A DNA stretch of 8,161 nt from Spirochaetia bacterium (GTDB taxonomy: Bacteria; Spirochaetota; Spirochaetia; Treponematales; Breznakiellaceae), in assembly GCA_025997715.1 (NCBI GenBank), contig BNUY01000136.1:1-8161 (forward strand), in the 5' to 3' direction. This document shows, piece after piece, positions 1 through 6,626 of this stretch; position 1 is the first letter of the stretch, and every line of letters starts with the position of its first letter. The notes beneath the pieces were generated by a model that did no database searches, was not told the DNA's origin, and worked only from the letters and a program-made list of their open reading frames with translations. Made by a program: the position numbers and the translations under genes.

Positions 1-71
1 CCCCAATTGGCGCAGAGGGGAATTTACGATCAAAGAAGCACTCTCAGGAGAGGATTCGGCGCCAATTGGGG
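1..71. repeat. Inverted repeat, 13-bp perfect arms
   Basis: CCCCAATTGGCGC at 1-13 is the exact reverse complement of positions 59-71, with a 45-bp spacer. Each arm contains the self-complementary core CCAATTGG. Both arms lie inside the tail of the partial reading frame. The left arm touches the window edge, so it may extend further. Its role is unknown; it could be a remnant of a repeat element or a fortuitous pair. Confidence 0.5.
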
Positions 72-158
72 CAATCCCTGGAAAAGCTCTCCGAAGAGGA
101 CAGAAGGGTGGTGTACGAGACTGCCCGTCATTTAGCGGAAACCTTACAAAAACAGTGA
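3..158 (+). CDS. C-terminal end of an unidentified protein (5' end outside window)
   Basis: This frame is open from the window edge to a TGA at 156-158 and gives about 51 residues. The last 30 or so are rich in Glu, Arg, Leu and Lys and look like two amphipathic helices: an RRQLGQSLEKLSEEDRR segment followed by VVYETARHLAETLQKQ. Helical tails of this type are common in MarR-like winged-helix regulators, where they form the dimer interface, but no DNA-binding part is visible here, so that is only a guess. The first 20 residues look less protein-like, so an upstream frameshift cannot be excluded. No terminator hairpin follows the stop codon. Confidence 0.45.
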   Translation, partial: PIGAEGNLRSKKHSQERIRRQLGQSLEKLSEEDRRVVYETARHLAETLQKQ

Positions 159-195
159 GGTATTTGTCAATTCTTAAACTTTCATGTTGTATCGG

Positions 196-471
196 TTATA
201 CCAACGCCTCGTGAAAGTTCTCTCTGTTAATGCTGTTTATTGACTGTTCCAACAGGCGAATATACCGTCCGATAGTTTTGTTGTCGGCGGCACATAAATT
301 TGAGAGCTCGTTGATACTAACCGAGGAGCCAATCTGCATAGCCAATGCCTTTACCAGCTTTTCAAAGACAAGCGGCTTTTTTATATTTTCCCATTTGAAT
401 ATATCCTTGTAGAGATTATCATTTGCAAGGGCACTCAATATTTCCCGCTCATTTCCCGGGCGGGCATTGAA
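196..471 (-). pseudogene. Remnant of a DUF4143-type AAA+ ATPase
   Basis: Read on the minus strand, roughly 90 residues match the middle-to-late part of the large family of prokaryotic AAA+ ATPases with a DUF4143 domain. The visible order is PGNEREIL, then LYKDIFKWENIKKP, then FEKLVKALAMQIG, then SINELSNL with DNKTIGRYIRLLEQ. This is the usual 'YLYKDI..., LLQALA..G..VS..ELA..., KTV..YI.LLE' helix-turn-helix-like linker. The N-terminal Walker ATPase part is absent. After LLEQ (about position 244) the family similarity stops, and the frame ends at a TAA at 196-198. The same frame happens to stay open far into the antisense strand of htpG, but that extension is not homologous. The remnant fills most of the 385-bp gap between the partial gene and htpG and is visibly more AT-rich than its neighbours. 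It is probably a decayed, formerly mobile or toxin-antitoxin-like gene. Family recognition is from memory of the motif pattern. Confidence 0.7.
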
Positions 472-543
472 AAAATACTTGCCCCCGGGATTTCCTTTTA
501 GTATCTTTGTCATATACGTAAACGTACCAAAAGGAGACTCCCC

Positions 544-2454
544 ATGGCTCAACACCAGTTTCAAACCGAAGTCAGCCGGCTTCTGCACCTTATCATCCAT
601 TCCCTCTACTCTAACCGGGAAATTTTCCTCCGGGAGCTTGTGTCCAACGCGTCCGACGCCCTGGACAAGCTCAAGTACCTCACCGTGGCGGACGACGCCT
701 ATAAAAACCTCAATTTCGACCCCCGGATCGATATTTCCTTCCATAAAGACGAAACGGCGGGGGCGTCCACCCTCACCATCGCCGATAACGGCATCGGCAT
801 GAACGAGGCGGAACTGGGGGATTCCCTGGGAACCATCGCCCGGTCGGGGACCCGGAACTTCCTGGACAAGCTCGCCGAGGATGCCAAGAAGGATTCCAAC
901 CTCATCGGCCAGTTCGGGGTGGGCTTCTACTCCGCTTTCATGGTGGCCGACAAGATCGAGGTGATTAGCCGCAAAGCCGGGGAAAACGCCGCCTGGAAGT
1001 GGACCAGCGACGGGAAGGATGGCTACGACATCGAAAGTGCCCAACGGGATACCCAGGGCAGCACGGTTGTACTCCACCTTACCGAGGAGGGGACCGAGTA
1101 CGCCAACCGCTGGTCCATTGAGGACATCATCAAGCGCTATTCCAACCATGTGGCCTTCCCCATCTACCTTACCTACGATGAGAAGGAGTATGACGATAAG
1201 GGTAAGGAGAAGGGCTCCAAGACAAAAACCGACCGGATCAATTCGGGTACCGCGATTTGGCGGCGGGCAAAGTCGGAACTCAAGGATGAGGACTACAACG
1301 AGTTTTACAAGCAGTTGGGCCACGACACCGACGAGCCCCTCTTCTATGTCCACACGAAAGCTGAGGGAACCCTGGAATATTCCACCCTGTTCTATGTTCC
1401 CAAGAAAGCCCCCTTCGATATGTACAACGCGGATTACAAGCCCGGGGTCAAGCTCTACGTCAAGCGGGTCTTCATCACCGACGATGACAAGGAACTGATG
1501 CCCACTTGGCTGCGCTTTGTCCGGGGGATCATTGATTCGGAGGATCTGCCCCTGAACGTAAGCCGGGAAATACTGCAGCAGAACAAGGTGCTGCTCAATA
1601 TCAAGAACGGCTCGGTAAAGAAACTGCTGGGGGAATTCAAGGCCCTGGCGGATAACAATACGGAAAAGTGGGAGACCTTCGTGTCCCAGTACAACCGGCC
1701 CCTGAAGGAAGGGCTCTATCAGGACTTTGGTAACCGGGAAGCGATCCTGGAACTGGTCCGGTTTAAAAGCAGCACCGTGGAAGGCTGGACCAGCCTGGCG
1801 GACTACGCTTCCCGGATGAAGTCGGATCAGAAACACATTTACTACATCACCGGGGGTGACGAAAAGACCCTCAAGGCATCCCCCTTGCTGGAGGCCTATA
1901 CCGCCAAGGGGATCGAAGTGCTCATCATGGACGATGAGATCGACGACATCATCATCTCCTCGGTGGGACGTTACAAAAAACCCTCAGTCGGGGAGGGTGA
2001 CAGCGCATTGTCCCAGGAGTGGGAACTCAAGGCGGTGAATCGCGCAGGGGCGGACGAAGAACTGGGGGAAAAGAAGGACAAGGCGGCGGAGAAGGAAATT
2101 AAGCCGGTGATTGAGAAGATCAAGAAGGCCTTGGGGGACCGGGTAAAGGACGTAAAGCTTTCCCGACGGCTCCACGACTCCCCTTCCTGTATCGTGGCGG
2201 ACGAAAATGATCCCACCATGCAGATGCAGCAGATGCTCAAGGCCATGGGGCAGACGGAAATGCCCGATATAAAGCCCATCCTGGAAGTGAACGGCGATCA
2301 TCCCATCGTGGCGGGGCTCAGGGATCTTGAGGATGAGGAACGGATCGCCGATGTTGCGGGGGTATTGTTGGATCAGGCGCTGTTGGTGGAGGGGATCAAG
2401 GTCAAGGACCCGACGGACTTCGTGAAACGGCTGAACCGGCTGCTATCACGGTAA
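544..2454 (+). CDS. htpG: Molecular chaperone HtpG (bacterial Hsp90)
   Basis: This is a cytosolic ATP-dependent Hsp90 chaperone that works as a homodimer and helps proteins fold or refold under stress. The 636 residues match the usual bacterial length. The N-terminal GHKL ATPase domain (about 1-230) shows the N-box ELVSNASDALDKL at 31-43 with catalytic Glu31 and Mg-binding Asn35. It also has DNGIGMN at 81-87 (nucleotide-binding Asp81), GTIARSGT at 96-103, and the glycine-rich lid motif IGQFGVGFYSAFMVA at 121-135. The middle domain carries LPLNVSREIL with the ATP-contacting Arg340. The C-terminal part (about 510-636) is the dimerisation domain; it lacks the eukaryotic MEEVD tail, as expected. 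AAGGAG at 531-536 sits 7 nt before the ATG, which fixes the start. No CIRCE element (TTAGCACTC dyad) is visible upstream, so heat-shock control through HrcA is not supported. The promoter must lie within or before the ATPase remnant. Confidence 0.98.
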   Translation: MAQHQFQTEVSRLLHLIIHSLYSNREIFLRELVSNASDALDKLKYLTVADDAYKNLNFDPRIDISFHKDETAGASTLTIADNGIGMNEAELGDSLGTIARSGTRNFLDKLAEDAKKDSNLIGQFGVGFYSAFMVADKIEVISRKAGENAAWKWTSDGKDGYDIESAQRDTQGSTVVLHLTEEGTEYANRWSIEDIIKRYSNHVAFPIYLTYDEKEYDDKGKEKGSKTKTDRINSGTAIWRRAKSELKDEDYNEFYKQLGHDTDEPLFYVHTKAEGTLEYSTLFYVPKKAPFDMYNADYKPGVKLYVKRVFITDDDKELMPTWLRFVRGIIDSEDLPLNVSREILQQNKVLLNIKNGSVKKLLGEFKALADNNTEKWETFVSQYNRPLKEGLYQDFGNREAILELVRFKSSTVEGWTSLADYASRMKSDQKHIYYITGGDEKTLKASPLLEAYTAKGIEVLIMDDEIDDIIISSVGRYKKPSVGEGDSALSQEWELKAVNRAGADEELGEKKDKAAEKEIKPVIEKIKKALGDRVKDVKLSRRLHDSPSCIVADENDPTMQMQQMLKAMGQTEMPDIKPILEVNGDHPIVAGLRDLEDEERIADVAGVLLDQALLVEGIKVKDPTDFVKRLNRLLSR

Positions 2455-2517
2455 GCGCAAACCAATACTTGCATAACGGAGAACAATAGCCCATACTGGT
2501 ACCATCAGGAGAAAAGC

Positions 2518-3672
2518 ATGTTAAAAAGGATGTTGATACCGGTTTGTGTGCTTTCTGTCTTTACCGCTTGTGTTTCGGTCCCCGGTCCTGAAAAAGACAC
2601 GGATCTCTATGAACCGGACAGCATGGCCGTCCCGCAGGATGTCAAAAACGAAGACTGGATAGACCGGTACCTGGGCGTCAATGATGCGGACTGGTTTTCC
2701 TTTACCCCCGACTCGGTGGGGCTGTTTGTTGCGGAAACCGACGGGGAAACCGATACGGTGCTGGAACTCTACCGGTATAATACCCTGCTCCGGGCGAATG
2801 ATGACGTAGAAAACAACCCCAATGCCCGGATTGAGTACTTTGTTGAGCCTAAGGTCAAATATATCATAAAAGCCGAGGGAATACGCTTAGCCGGCGCGGC
2901 GGAGAACGACCGCGGCCCCTACCGTTTCCGCATCTACCTGGAACCCATGCCGAATGACACCGCCGAGCCGAACGATACCCTGGAAGAGGCTACCCCTATC
3001 GGGCTCGGGGACACCATCACGGGGTATTTTCTCATACCGGATGATGTTGACTGGTACACCCTTTCTGCCCCCGGGGCGGGCCGCCTTCTGGTCTATACAT
3101 CAGGGACCATGGATACCTTCCTTGAGGTGTATAACAGCCGGAAGGAACTTATTGCCGGCGACGATGACGGCGGCTATCAGGGCAACGCAAAACTGGTTGC
3201 CGGCATATCCGGCGCCGGCCCGGTCTATATCAGGGTAAACGCCTACCAGGAAACCACGGGCAGGTATTACCTTCATACCGAATTTCTGGACCCGGTCAAA
3301 CCCGATTCCTTCGAGAACGATGACAACCTTGCAAGCGCCAAGGACATCCAGCCCGGCTCTGTCCAGGAACGGAATTTTACCTCCGCTTCGGATGTAGACT
3401 GGGTACGGCTGCAAATCGGAACGAAAGGGACCTATGAGATCAAGACTGTGGCGGTGGATAATTATCTGGATACCCTTATTGAATTATTCGGTGCAGGTGG
3501 CAATGCCGCTGAAGAACTCATCGCCCAGGATGATGACTCTGGCGGGAATTGGGACGCCCTGCTCACCATAAGCCTCAATCCCGGAACCTACTATCTCAGA
3601 ATAACGACCGTTGACAAGGACCCCCTGGAGAACAACAACTACACCCTCAGTGTCTCCACCGGCCTTAAATGA
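2518..3672 (+). CDS. Lipoprotein with three PPC-like beta-sandwich domains
   Basis: This is a predicted lipid-anchored envelope protein of 384 residues. A short basic N-terminus and hydrophobic stretch lead to VFTAC with the lipidated Cys18. Phe at position -3 is unusual for most bacteria but tolerated in spirochaetes. Three successive repeats of about 110 residues follow, roughly 32-141, 146-256 and 262-381. Each has a PDS/EPNDT/DSFENDD entry, a D(V/A)DW(F/Y/V) core (57-60, 177-180, 292-295), a 'MDTFLEVYN'-type strand, a D-D-D loop (GDDDGG at 214-219, QDDDSGG at 337-343) and a closing 'YYLRI' strand. This is the pattern of the bacterial pre-peptidase C-terminal (PPC) domain, usually attached to secreted proteases, but no protease is present. 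AGGAGA at 2507-2512 precedes the ATG. The gene starts 63 bp after htpG and its stop overlaps the radA start. A role in protein or carbohydrate binding at the envelope is inference only. Confidence 0.88.
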   Translation: MLKRMLIPVCVLSVFTACVSVPGPEKDTDLYEPDSMAVPQDVKNEDWIDRYLGVNDADWFSFTPDSVGLFVAETDGETDTVLELYRYNTLLRANDDVENNPNARIEYFVEPKVKYIIKAEGIRLAGAAENDRGPYRFRIYLEPMPNDTAEPNDTLEEATPIGLGDTITGYFLIPDDVDWYTLSAPGAGRLLVYTSGTMDTFLEVYNSRKELIAGDDDGGYQGNAKLVAGISGAGPVYIRVNAYQETTGRYYLHTEFLDPVKPDSFENDDNLASAKDIQPGSVQERNFTSASDVDWVRLQIGTKGTYEIKTVAVDNYLDTLIELFGAGGNAAEELIAQDDDSGGNWDALLTISLNPGTYYLRITTVDKDPLENNNYTLSVSTGLK

Positions 3673-5028
3673 GAAAACAGCGGGGATTTGTTTTTAAGTG
3701 TACCGGCTGCGGCCACGAGGAGCCAAAGTGGCTGGGCCGGTGCCCTGAGTGCGGGGAATGGAATACCCTGGTTGAAACACCGGTAAGCTCCCCCGCGGCG
3801 GCCGGCCGCTCCGGCAAGTCCGGTCATACTCTTCCCCCCCCAATCCTTTCCCCTATCATCGGTGGACCCCCAGGAGGGCAAGCGCATAGGCAGCGGTATC
3901 GGCGAGTTGGACCGGGTCCTGGGCGGGGGCATCATGAAACGGGCCGCCATACTGGTGGGGGGCGAACCGGGGATTGGGAAGTCAACCTTGCTGCTCCAGG
4001 CCGCCGCCGCTACGGAAACCAAGGGGCGAATCCTCTACATTTCCGGGGAAGAATCCGCCGGGCAGGTACGGATGCGGGCGGATCGCCTGGGAATCCGGGG
4101 TGAGCGGATCGAAATCTGCTGTACCGGGCGGCTCCCGGAAATCGAAACCATCCTGGAAGCGGTAAAACCGGTGATTGTCATGGTAGATTCCGCCCAAACC
4201 CTCCACACCGACGAGGCGGGATTGGTGCCTGGCACCGTAAATCAGATGAAGTACTGTTCCTGGGAACTCATTTCCTGGGTCAAGGAGCACGATGCCGCCC
4301 TGTTTCTCACCGCCCATGTGACTAAGGAGGGCATCATTTCCGGGCCCAAGACCCTGGAGCACATGGTGGATACGGTGCTGTACTTTGAGCAGAATGAGGG
4401 TGACAGCCGTTTTCTCAGGGCCGCGAAAAACCGCTTCGGCTCGGTGGACGAGATTGGGATATTCACCATGGGGGAGAAGGGCCTGCAAGCGGTGACGGAT
4501 CCCTCACTGCTTTTCCTGGTACATAGGGAGGGGGGACTGCCCCCGGGAACGGTGATCGCCGCAGTCCTTGAGGGGTCCCGGCCGCTGCTGGTGGAGATTC
4601 AGGCATTGGCGGTACCCGCGAAGGGCTCCATGAGCCGGGTTTTCTCGGACCGTATAGACAGCGCACGGGTTTCCCGGGTAGCCGCCACCCTGGAAAAGCA
4701 CCTGAGCCTGCGGCTTTCGGATCACGACCTGTACATAAATGTAGCCGGGGGCATACGAATAGCCGAAGTGGGGGTGGAACTTGCCCTGGCCCTGGCCCTT
4801 TATTCCGCCAGAACCGGCATCCCTCTGCCCTCGGGAACCGCCGTTGCGGGGGAGGTTTCCCTGGCCGGGGAACTGCGCCCCATACGGCGGCTTGCGGGCA
4901 GGGTAAAGGCCGCACGAAGCCTGGGGTTTGCGGACTTCCTCGGCCCGGTAGATTCAGGCGCTGATGCCGAGGCGGGATTACGGGCCGTTGGGGACTTGAA
5001 ATCCGCCATCAAAACGCTCTTTAGTTAA
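3669..5028 (+). CDS. radA: DNA repair protein RadA (Sms), frameshifted at a C8 tract
   Basis: RadA is a RecA-like ATPase that helps process recombination intermediates and branch migration. The 5' segment (from ATG 3669) gives the N-terminal zinc finger, Cys11-x2-Cys14 and Cys25-x2-Cys28, with the family signature PKWLGRCPECGEWNTLVE. The frame is then lost: the rest of the protein is in the next frame, open to TAA at 5026-5028. Skipping one base in the eight-C run at 3834-3841 joins them into 452 residues, the usual RadA length. In that joined numbering Walker A GEPGIGKST is at 98-106, Walker B VIVMVDS at 168-174 and the RadA-specific KNRFG at 253-257. The C-terminal Lon-protease-like fold contains VAGGIRIAEVGVEL and GEVSLAGELRP. 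The ATG overlaps the lipoprotein stop as ATGA with no clear Shine-Dalgarno, so translation is probably coupled. The shift may be a sequencing error, a true mutation, phase variation or slippage. An internal GTG at 3862 has no ribosome binding site and would lose the zinc finger. Confidence 0.93.
3834..3841 (+). repeat. Homopolymeric tract of eight C at the radA frame break
   Basis: Eight consecutive C residues lie exactly where the reading frame of radA changes, in the poorly conserved linker between zinc finger and ATPase core. In the upstream frame they read Pro-Pro-Pro codons after LeuGlyHis...Leu55; one C fewer gives Pro-Pro-Gln and continues into the RadA ATPase domain. Homopolymers of this length are prone to polymerase slippage and to sequencing miscounts. 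Confidence 0.9.
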
Positions 5029-5071
5029 TTTACTATCTACCGTAAAAAAATACAAAAAAATAAATTTTATC

Positions 5072-5098
5072 TTGACGATTCCCGAAAACTAGGATAAT
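5072..5098 (+). promoter_or_regulatory. Candidate sigma-70-type promoter for the RRM gene
   Basis: TTGACG at 5072-5077 matches the -35 consensus in five of six bases. GATAAT at 5093-5098 matches the -10 consensus in five of six, with a short 15-bp spacer. Immediately upstream (5045-5070) is a run of A and T tracts that could act as an UP element. Transcription would start near 5105, leaving a leader of about 230 nt before the RRM start codon. The short spacer is the weak point. Confidence 0.55.
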
Positions 5099-5104
5099 TT
5101 TAAA

Positions 5105-5334
5105 AGGACAGGAATTATTTTTTGAGTGTGTTGCAGTGTGGCGGTTTTAGTCACCGCCCGCCGGTTCTGAATCGGTTCGTAGATGGTTTTCTCATCCCCC
5201 TTGTTTTTTCAAATCCCTGTGGTAAATTTTGCATCCCATGTTCTTCCTGCAGGAGGATCGGAGTCGTCCCTCTTAATGGGGCGTGAATATGTGTATGCCC
5301 GGACACACTAAACCCGGGTGAAGGAATTTTCTCA
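5105..5334 (+). promoter_or_regulatory. Long 5' leader of the RRM protein mRNA
   Basis: About 230 nt separate the candidate start of transcription from the RRM start codon, and no conserved gene lies between. The leader contains a GC-rich hairpin, GGCGGT (5140-5145) pairing with ACCGCC (5153-5158) around a 7-nt loop. It also has the direct repeat CGGTTC at 5162-5167 and 5173-5178, and a strong Shine-Dalgarno-like AGGAGG at 5251-5256 with no well-placed start. A second hairpin, CCCGG (5298-5302) with CCGGG (5314-5318), ends 2 nt before the real ribosome binding site AAGGA at 5321-5325. Small open frames also cross it, for example ATG 5289 to TGA 5321. Long structured leaders are known for cold-shock mRNAs and for some bacterial RRM genes, so post-transcriptional control is plausible but unproven. 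I do not recognise a known riboswitch. Confidence 0.45.
5122..5286 (+). CDS. Possible small cysteine-rich upstream ORF in the RRM leader
   Basis: From TTG 5122 (or GTG 5128) the frame stays open to TGA at 5284-5286, giving 52 to 54 codons. An AGGACAGGA stretch at 5105-5113 could act as a ribosome binding site for the TTG start. The predicted peptide has Cys6 plus a tight C-x3-C-x2-C-x2-C cluster near residues 33-43. It resembles no family I know. The composition elsewhere is not strongly protein-like and an open frame of this size can arise by chance, so it may simply be leader RNA. Confidence 0.15.
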   Translation: MSVLQCGGFSHRPPVLNRFVDGFLIPLVFSNPCGKFCIPCSSCRRIGVVPLNGA

Positions 5335-5631
5335 ATGGCTAAGAAACTGTATGTCGGAAATCTCTCTTACAACACCACCGAAGACGGGCTTCGGAACCTG
5401 TTCTCGGAATTTGGAAGTGTTGCGTCCTCTAAGATCATCTTTGATCGTGAAACCGGTAATTCTAAAGGATTCGGGTTTATTGAAATGGGTACCGATGAAG
5501 AAGCCGGCGCCGCTATCGCCGGGACCAATGGCCGTGAATTTGACGGCCGCCAGCTCCGGGTCAATGAAGCGATGGACAAGCCCCGCCGGGATCGCGGCGG
5601 CTCCGGCGGTGGTTACGGCAACAGTTGGTAA
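5335..5631 (+). CDS. Small RNA-binding protein with one RRM and a glycine-rich tail
   Basis: This cytosolic single-stranded RNA-binding protein of 98 residues is the type found in cyanobacteria, spirochaetes and other bacteria (cold-inducible Rbp-like). One RNA recognition motif spans about 3-80. RNP2 is LYVGNL at 5-10 and RNP1 is KGFGFIEM at 44-51, including the aromatic residues that stack on RNA bases. The tail 81-98 (PRRDRGGSGGGYGNSW) is basic and glycine-rich, as in the family. AAGGA at 5321-5325 is placed 9 nt before the ATG. The gene is monocistronic: it has its own promoter candidate, a long leader, and a strong terminator hairpin starting about 18 nt after its stop. The likely role is as an RNA chaperone or translation modulator, perhaps under cold; the sequence does not show a specific target. 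Confidence 0.95.
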   Translation: MAKKLYVGNLSYNTTEDGLRNLFSEFGSVASSKIIFDRETGNSKGFGFIEMGTDEEAGAAIAGTNGREFDGRQLRVNEAMDKPRRDRGGSGGGYGNSW

Positions 5632-5648
5632 TATTTGAACCGTAAAAT

Positions 5649-5686
5649 AAAAACGCCATGGAAGGATTTTCCCCCATGGCGTTTTT
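5649..5686. terminator. Bidirectional intrinsic terminator
   Basis: AAAAACGCCATGG (5649-5661) is the reverse complement of CCATGGCGTTTTT (5674-5686), with a 12-nt loop. The T run to 5688 serves the RRM gene on the plus strand. The A-rich stretch from 5644 becomes a U-rich tail for the minus-strand operon ending at 5701. The hairpin lies between two convergent transcription units, which fits termination in both directions. Confidence 0.92.
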
Positions 5687-5700
5687 TTACCCCGGAACAA

Positions 5701-6093
5701 CTAATCCAGGATGCCCCGGGACAACAATTCCCCCATCAAAGCCGTCAGGGTATTGATATCCATCTCCCCTGAAACATCCTCCAGGGTATTCCGTATTGTT
5801 TCCCAATCATCCCCTTCCAGAGGCATCGACTTTTCATCATATTCTCCCAGAAAAAAAGCAGCCATGGCACCGAGCTTCCGCAGGGTCAAGGGCAAGTCCG
5901 CAGGCTGGGTGACCCGGTCCAGGGTACGGTAACAGAGATCCGCCGCCGCATCCGCCCCAAGTACGGGGGCGACAAGGTGGGAAAAGTCCTGCTCCAGCCT
6001 GCCCCGGTCTCGGGGGGACAACCCGGCTGTGGGGCTTCGGAGAGAGTTTTCCAGAACAGCAAGCTTTGAAAAAAAGTGATCAACAGGACGCAT
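5701..6093 (-). CDS. Small acidic protein of unknown function, floA operon
   Basis: This 130-residue soluble protein has no signal peptide, membrane segment or recognised motif. It reads as mostly helical, with Leu-rich amphipathic stretches (LGADAAADLCYRTLDRV near the middle, TLTALMGELLSRG at the C-terminus) and a net acidic second half (EYDEKSMPLEGDDWE). It is the last gene of the minus-strand unit. Its ATG overlaps the upstream stop codon by one base (TAATG), and AAGGGG lies about 6 nt before the start, so its translation is probably coupled to the membrane protein before it. It ends 15 bp from the shared terminator. Coding status is supported by this tight packing and sensible codon use. 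The function is unknown; a partner role for the membrane protein or FloA is inference from position only. Confidence 0.82.
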   Translation of the reverse strand: MRPVDHFFSKLAVLENSLRSPTAGLSPRDRGRLEQDFSHLVAPVLGADAAADLCYRTLDRVTQPADLPLTLRKLGAMAAFFLGEYDEKSMPLEGDDWETIRNTLEDVSGEMDINTLTALMGELLSRGILD

Positions 6094-6623
6094 TAGAGCC
6101 CCTTAGGTGCACCCAGGATTTCCGCCCAAACAATGCCCTGCTGTAAAGGCGTCAGTGAACGAATGCGGCTTTCAACCCTATGGCGAGCGGTTGACTGCCG
6201 ACTCAACGAGCCGCCATCACCGGCAACGGCTTCGGGGGCGTGGGTTTCCACACCAGCCACAATAGACGCGGACGCCTCCGTTGGCTGAGGTGCTGCCGGC
6301 TGTACCGGAGATTGAAGCCAAGCCGGAAGTGCCGCAGGCTTAGACGGCACGACCGGGGCGGATTTCGCGGGAACCTCGTCGTTTACCGACAAGTTCCAGG
6401 CGGAAAAGTCATCATCATCATCAGCATCCATGAATTCCTGTTCCGAGGGCTGAAAGCCACGGACGCCTTTTTGCGGGGAGTCTCTTTGAGGTAAGTCCGT
6501 TTGGCCCTGATCCCGGTTACGAGCCTGCCGCCTTAGTATCTTCGGCAGTATCCGTACTCCGGCAACGACGATAAGAACTATAATGGGGAAAATGGAATTC
6601 GTGAGTTTAGAGAGGCCTTCCAT
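6093..6623 (-). CDS. Membrane-anchored protein with disordered linker and conserved-looking C-terminal helix
   Basis: This 176-residue protein has three parts. Residues about 11-30 form one hydrophobic segment (IFPIIVLIVVAGVRILP), followed by the basic KILRRQARNR, which suggests an N-out, C-in anchor. Residues about 35-145 are low-complexity and probably disordered: an acidic patch (DADDDDD at 66-72) and a Pro/Ala/Ser/Val-rich linker. The C-terminus, RIRSLTPLQQGIVWAEILGAPKGL (split here as about 153-162 and 163-176), is helical. Its 'LxPLQQxxVxxEILGxPK' ending recurs, as I recall, in short hypothetical membrane proteins of other bacteria. The gene begins 3 nt after the floA stop with no strong Shine-Dalgarno of its own, implying coupled translation. 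The position suggests a partner of the FloA scaffold, where NfeD-type proteins often sit, but it is not an NfeD protein. Function unknown. Confidence 0.82.
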   Translation of the reverse strand: MEGLSKLTNSIFPIIVLIVVAGVRILPKILRRQARNRDQGQTDLPQRDSPQKGVRGFQPSEQEFMDADDDDDFSAWNLSVNDEVPAKSAPVVPSKPAALPAWLQSPVQPAAPQPTEASASIVAGVETHAPEAVAGDGGSLSRQSTARHRVESRIRSLTPLQQGIVWAEILGAPKGL

Positions 6624-6626
6624 GGG

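Noticed and set aside
164..200. TTGTCA with a following TTGTAT, a possible htpG promoter
   Set aside because: The -10 match is poor and the leader would be about 340 nt, so I could not support it.
467..507. TTGAAA or TTGCCC with TATCTT shortly before htpG as promoter
   Set aside because: Spacing or hexamer quality is poor for each pairing; no single choice stands out.
472..1836. Long minus-strand open frame through htpG, contiguous with the ATPase remnant
   Set aside because: It is the antisense of htpG, with no family similarity beyond the remnant; the open frame follows from the GC-rich third positions of htpG codons.
2469..2497. TTGCAT and CATACT at 17-bp spacing before the lipoprotein gene, a possible promoter
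   Set aside because: Match is weak and would leave almost no leader before the ribosome binding site; read-through from htpG is as likely.
3862..5028. Separate short RadA starting at GTG 3862
   Set aside because: No ribosome binding site precedes it, and the family zinc finger lies just upstream in another frame, so a single frameshifted gene explains it better.
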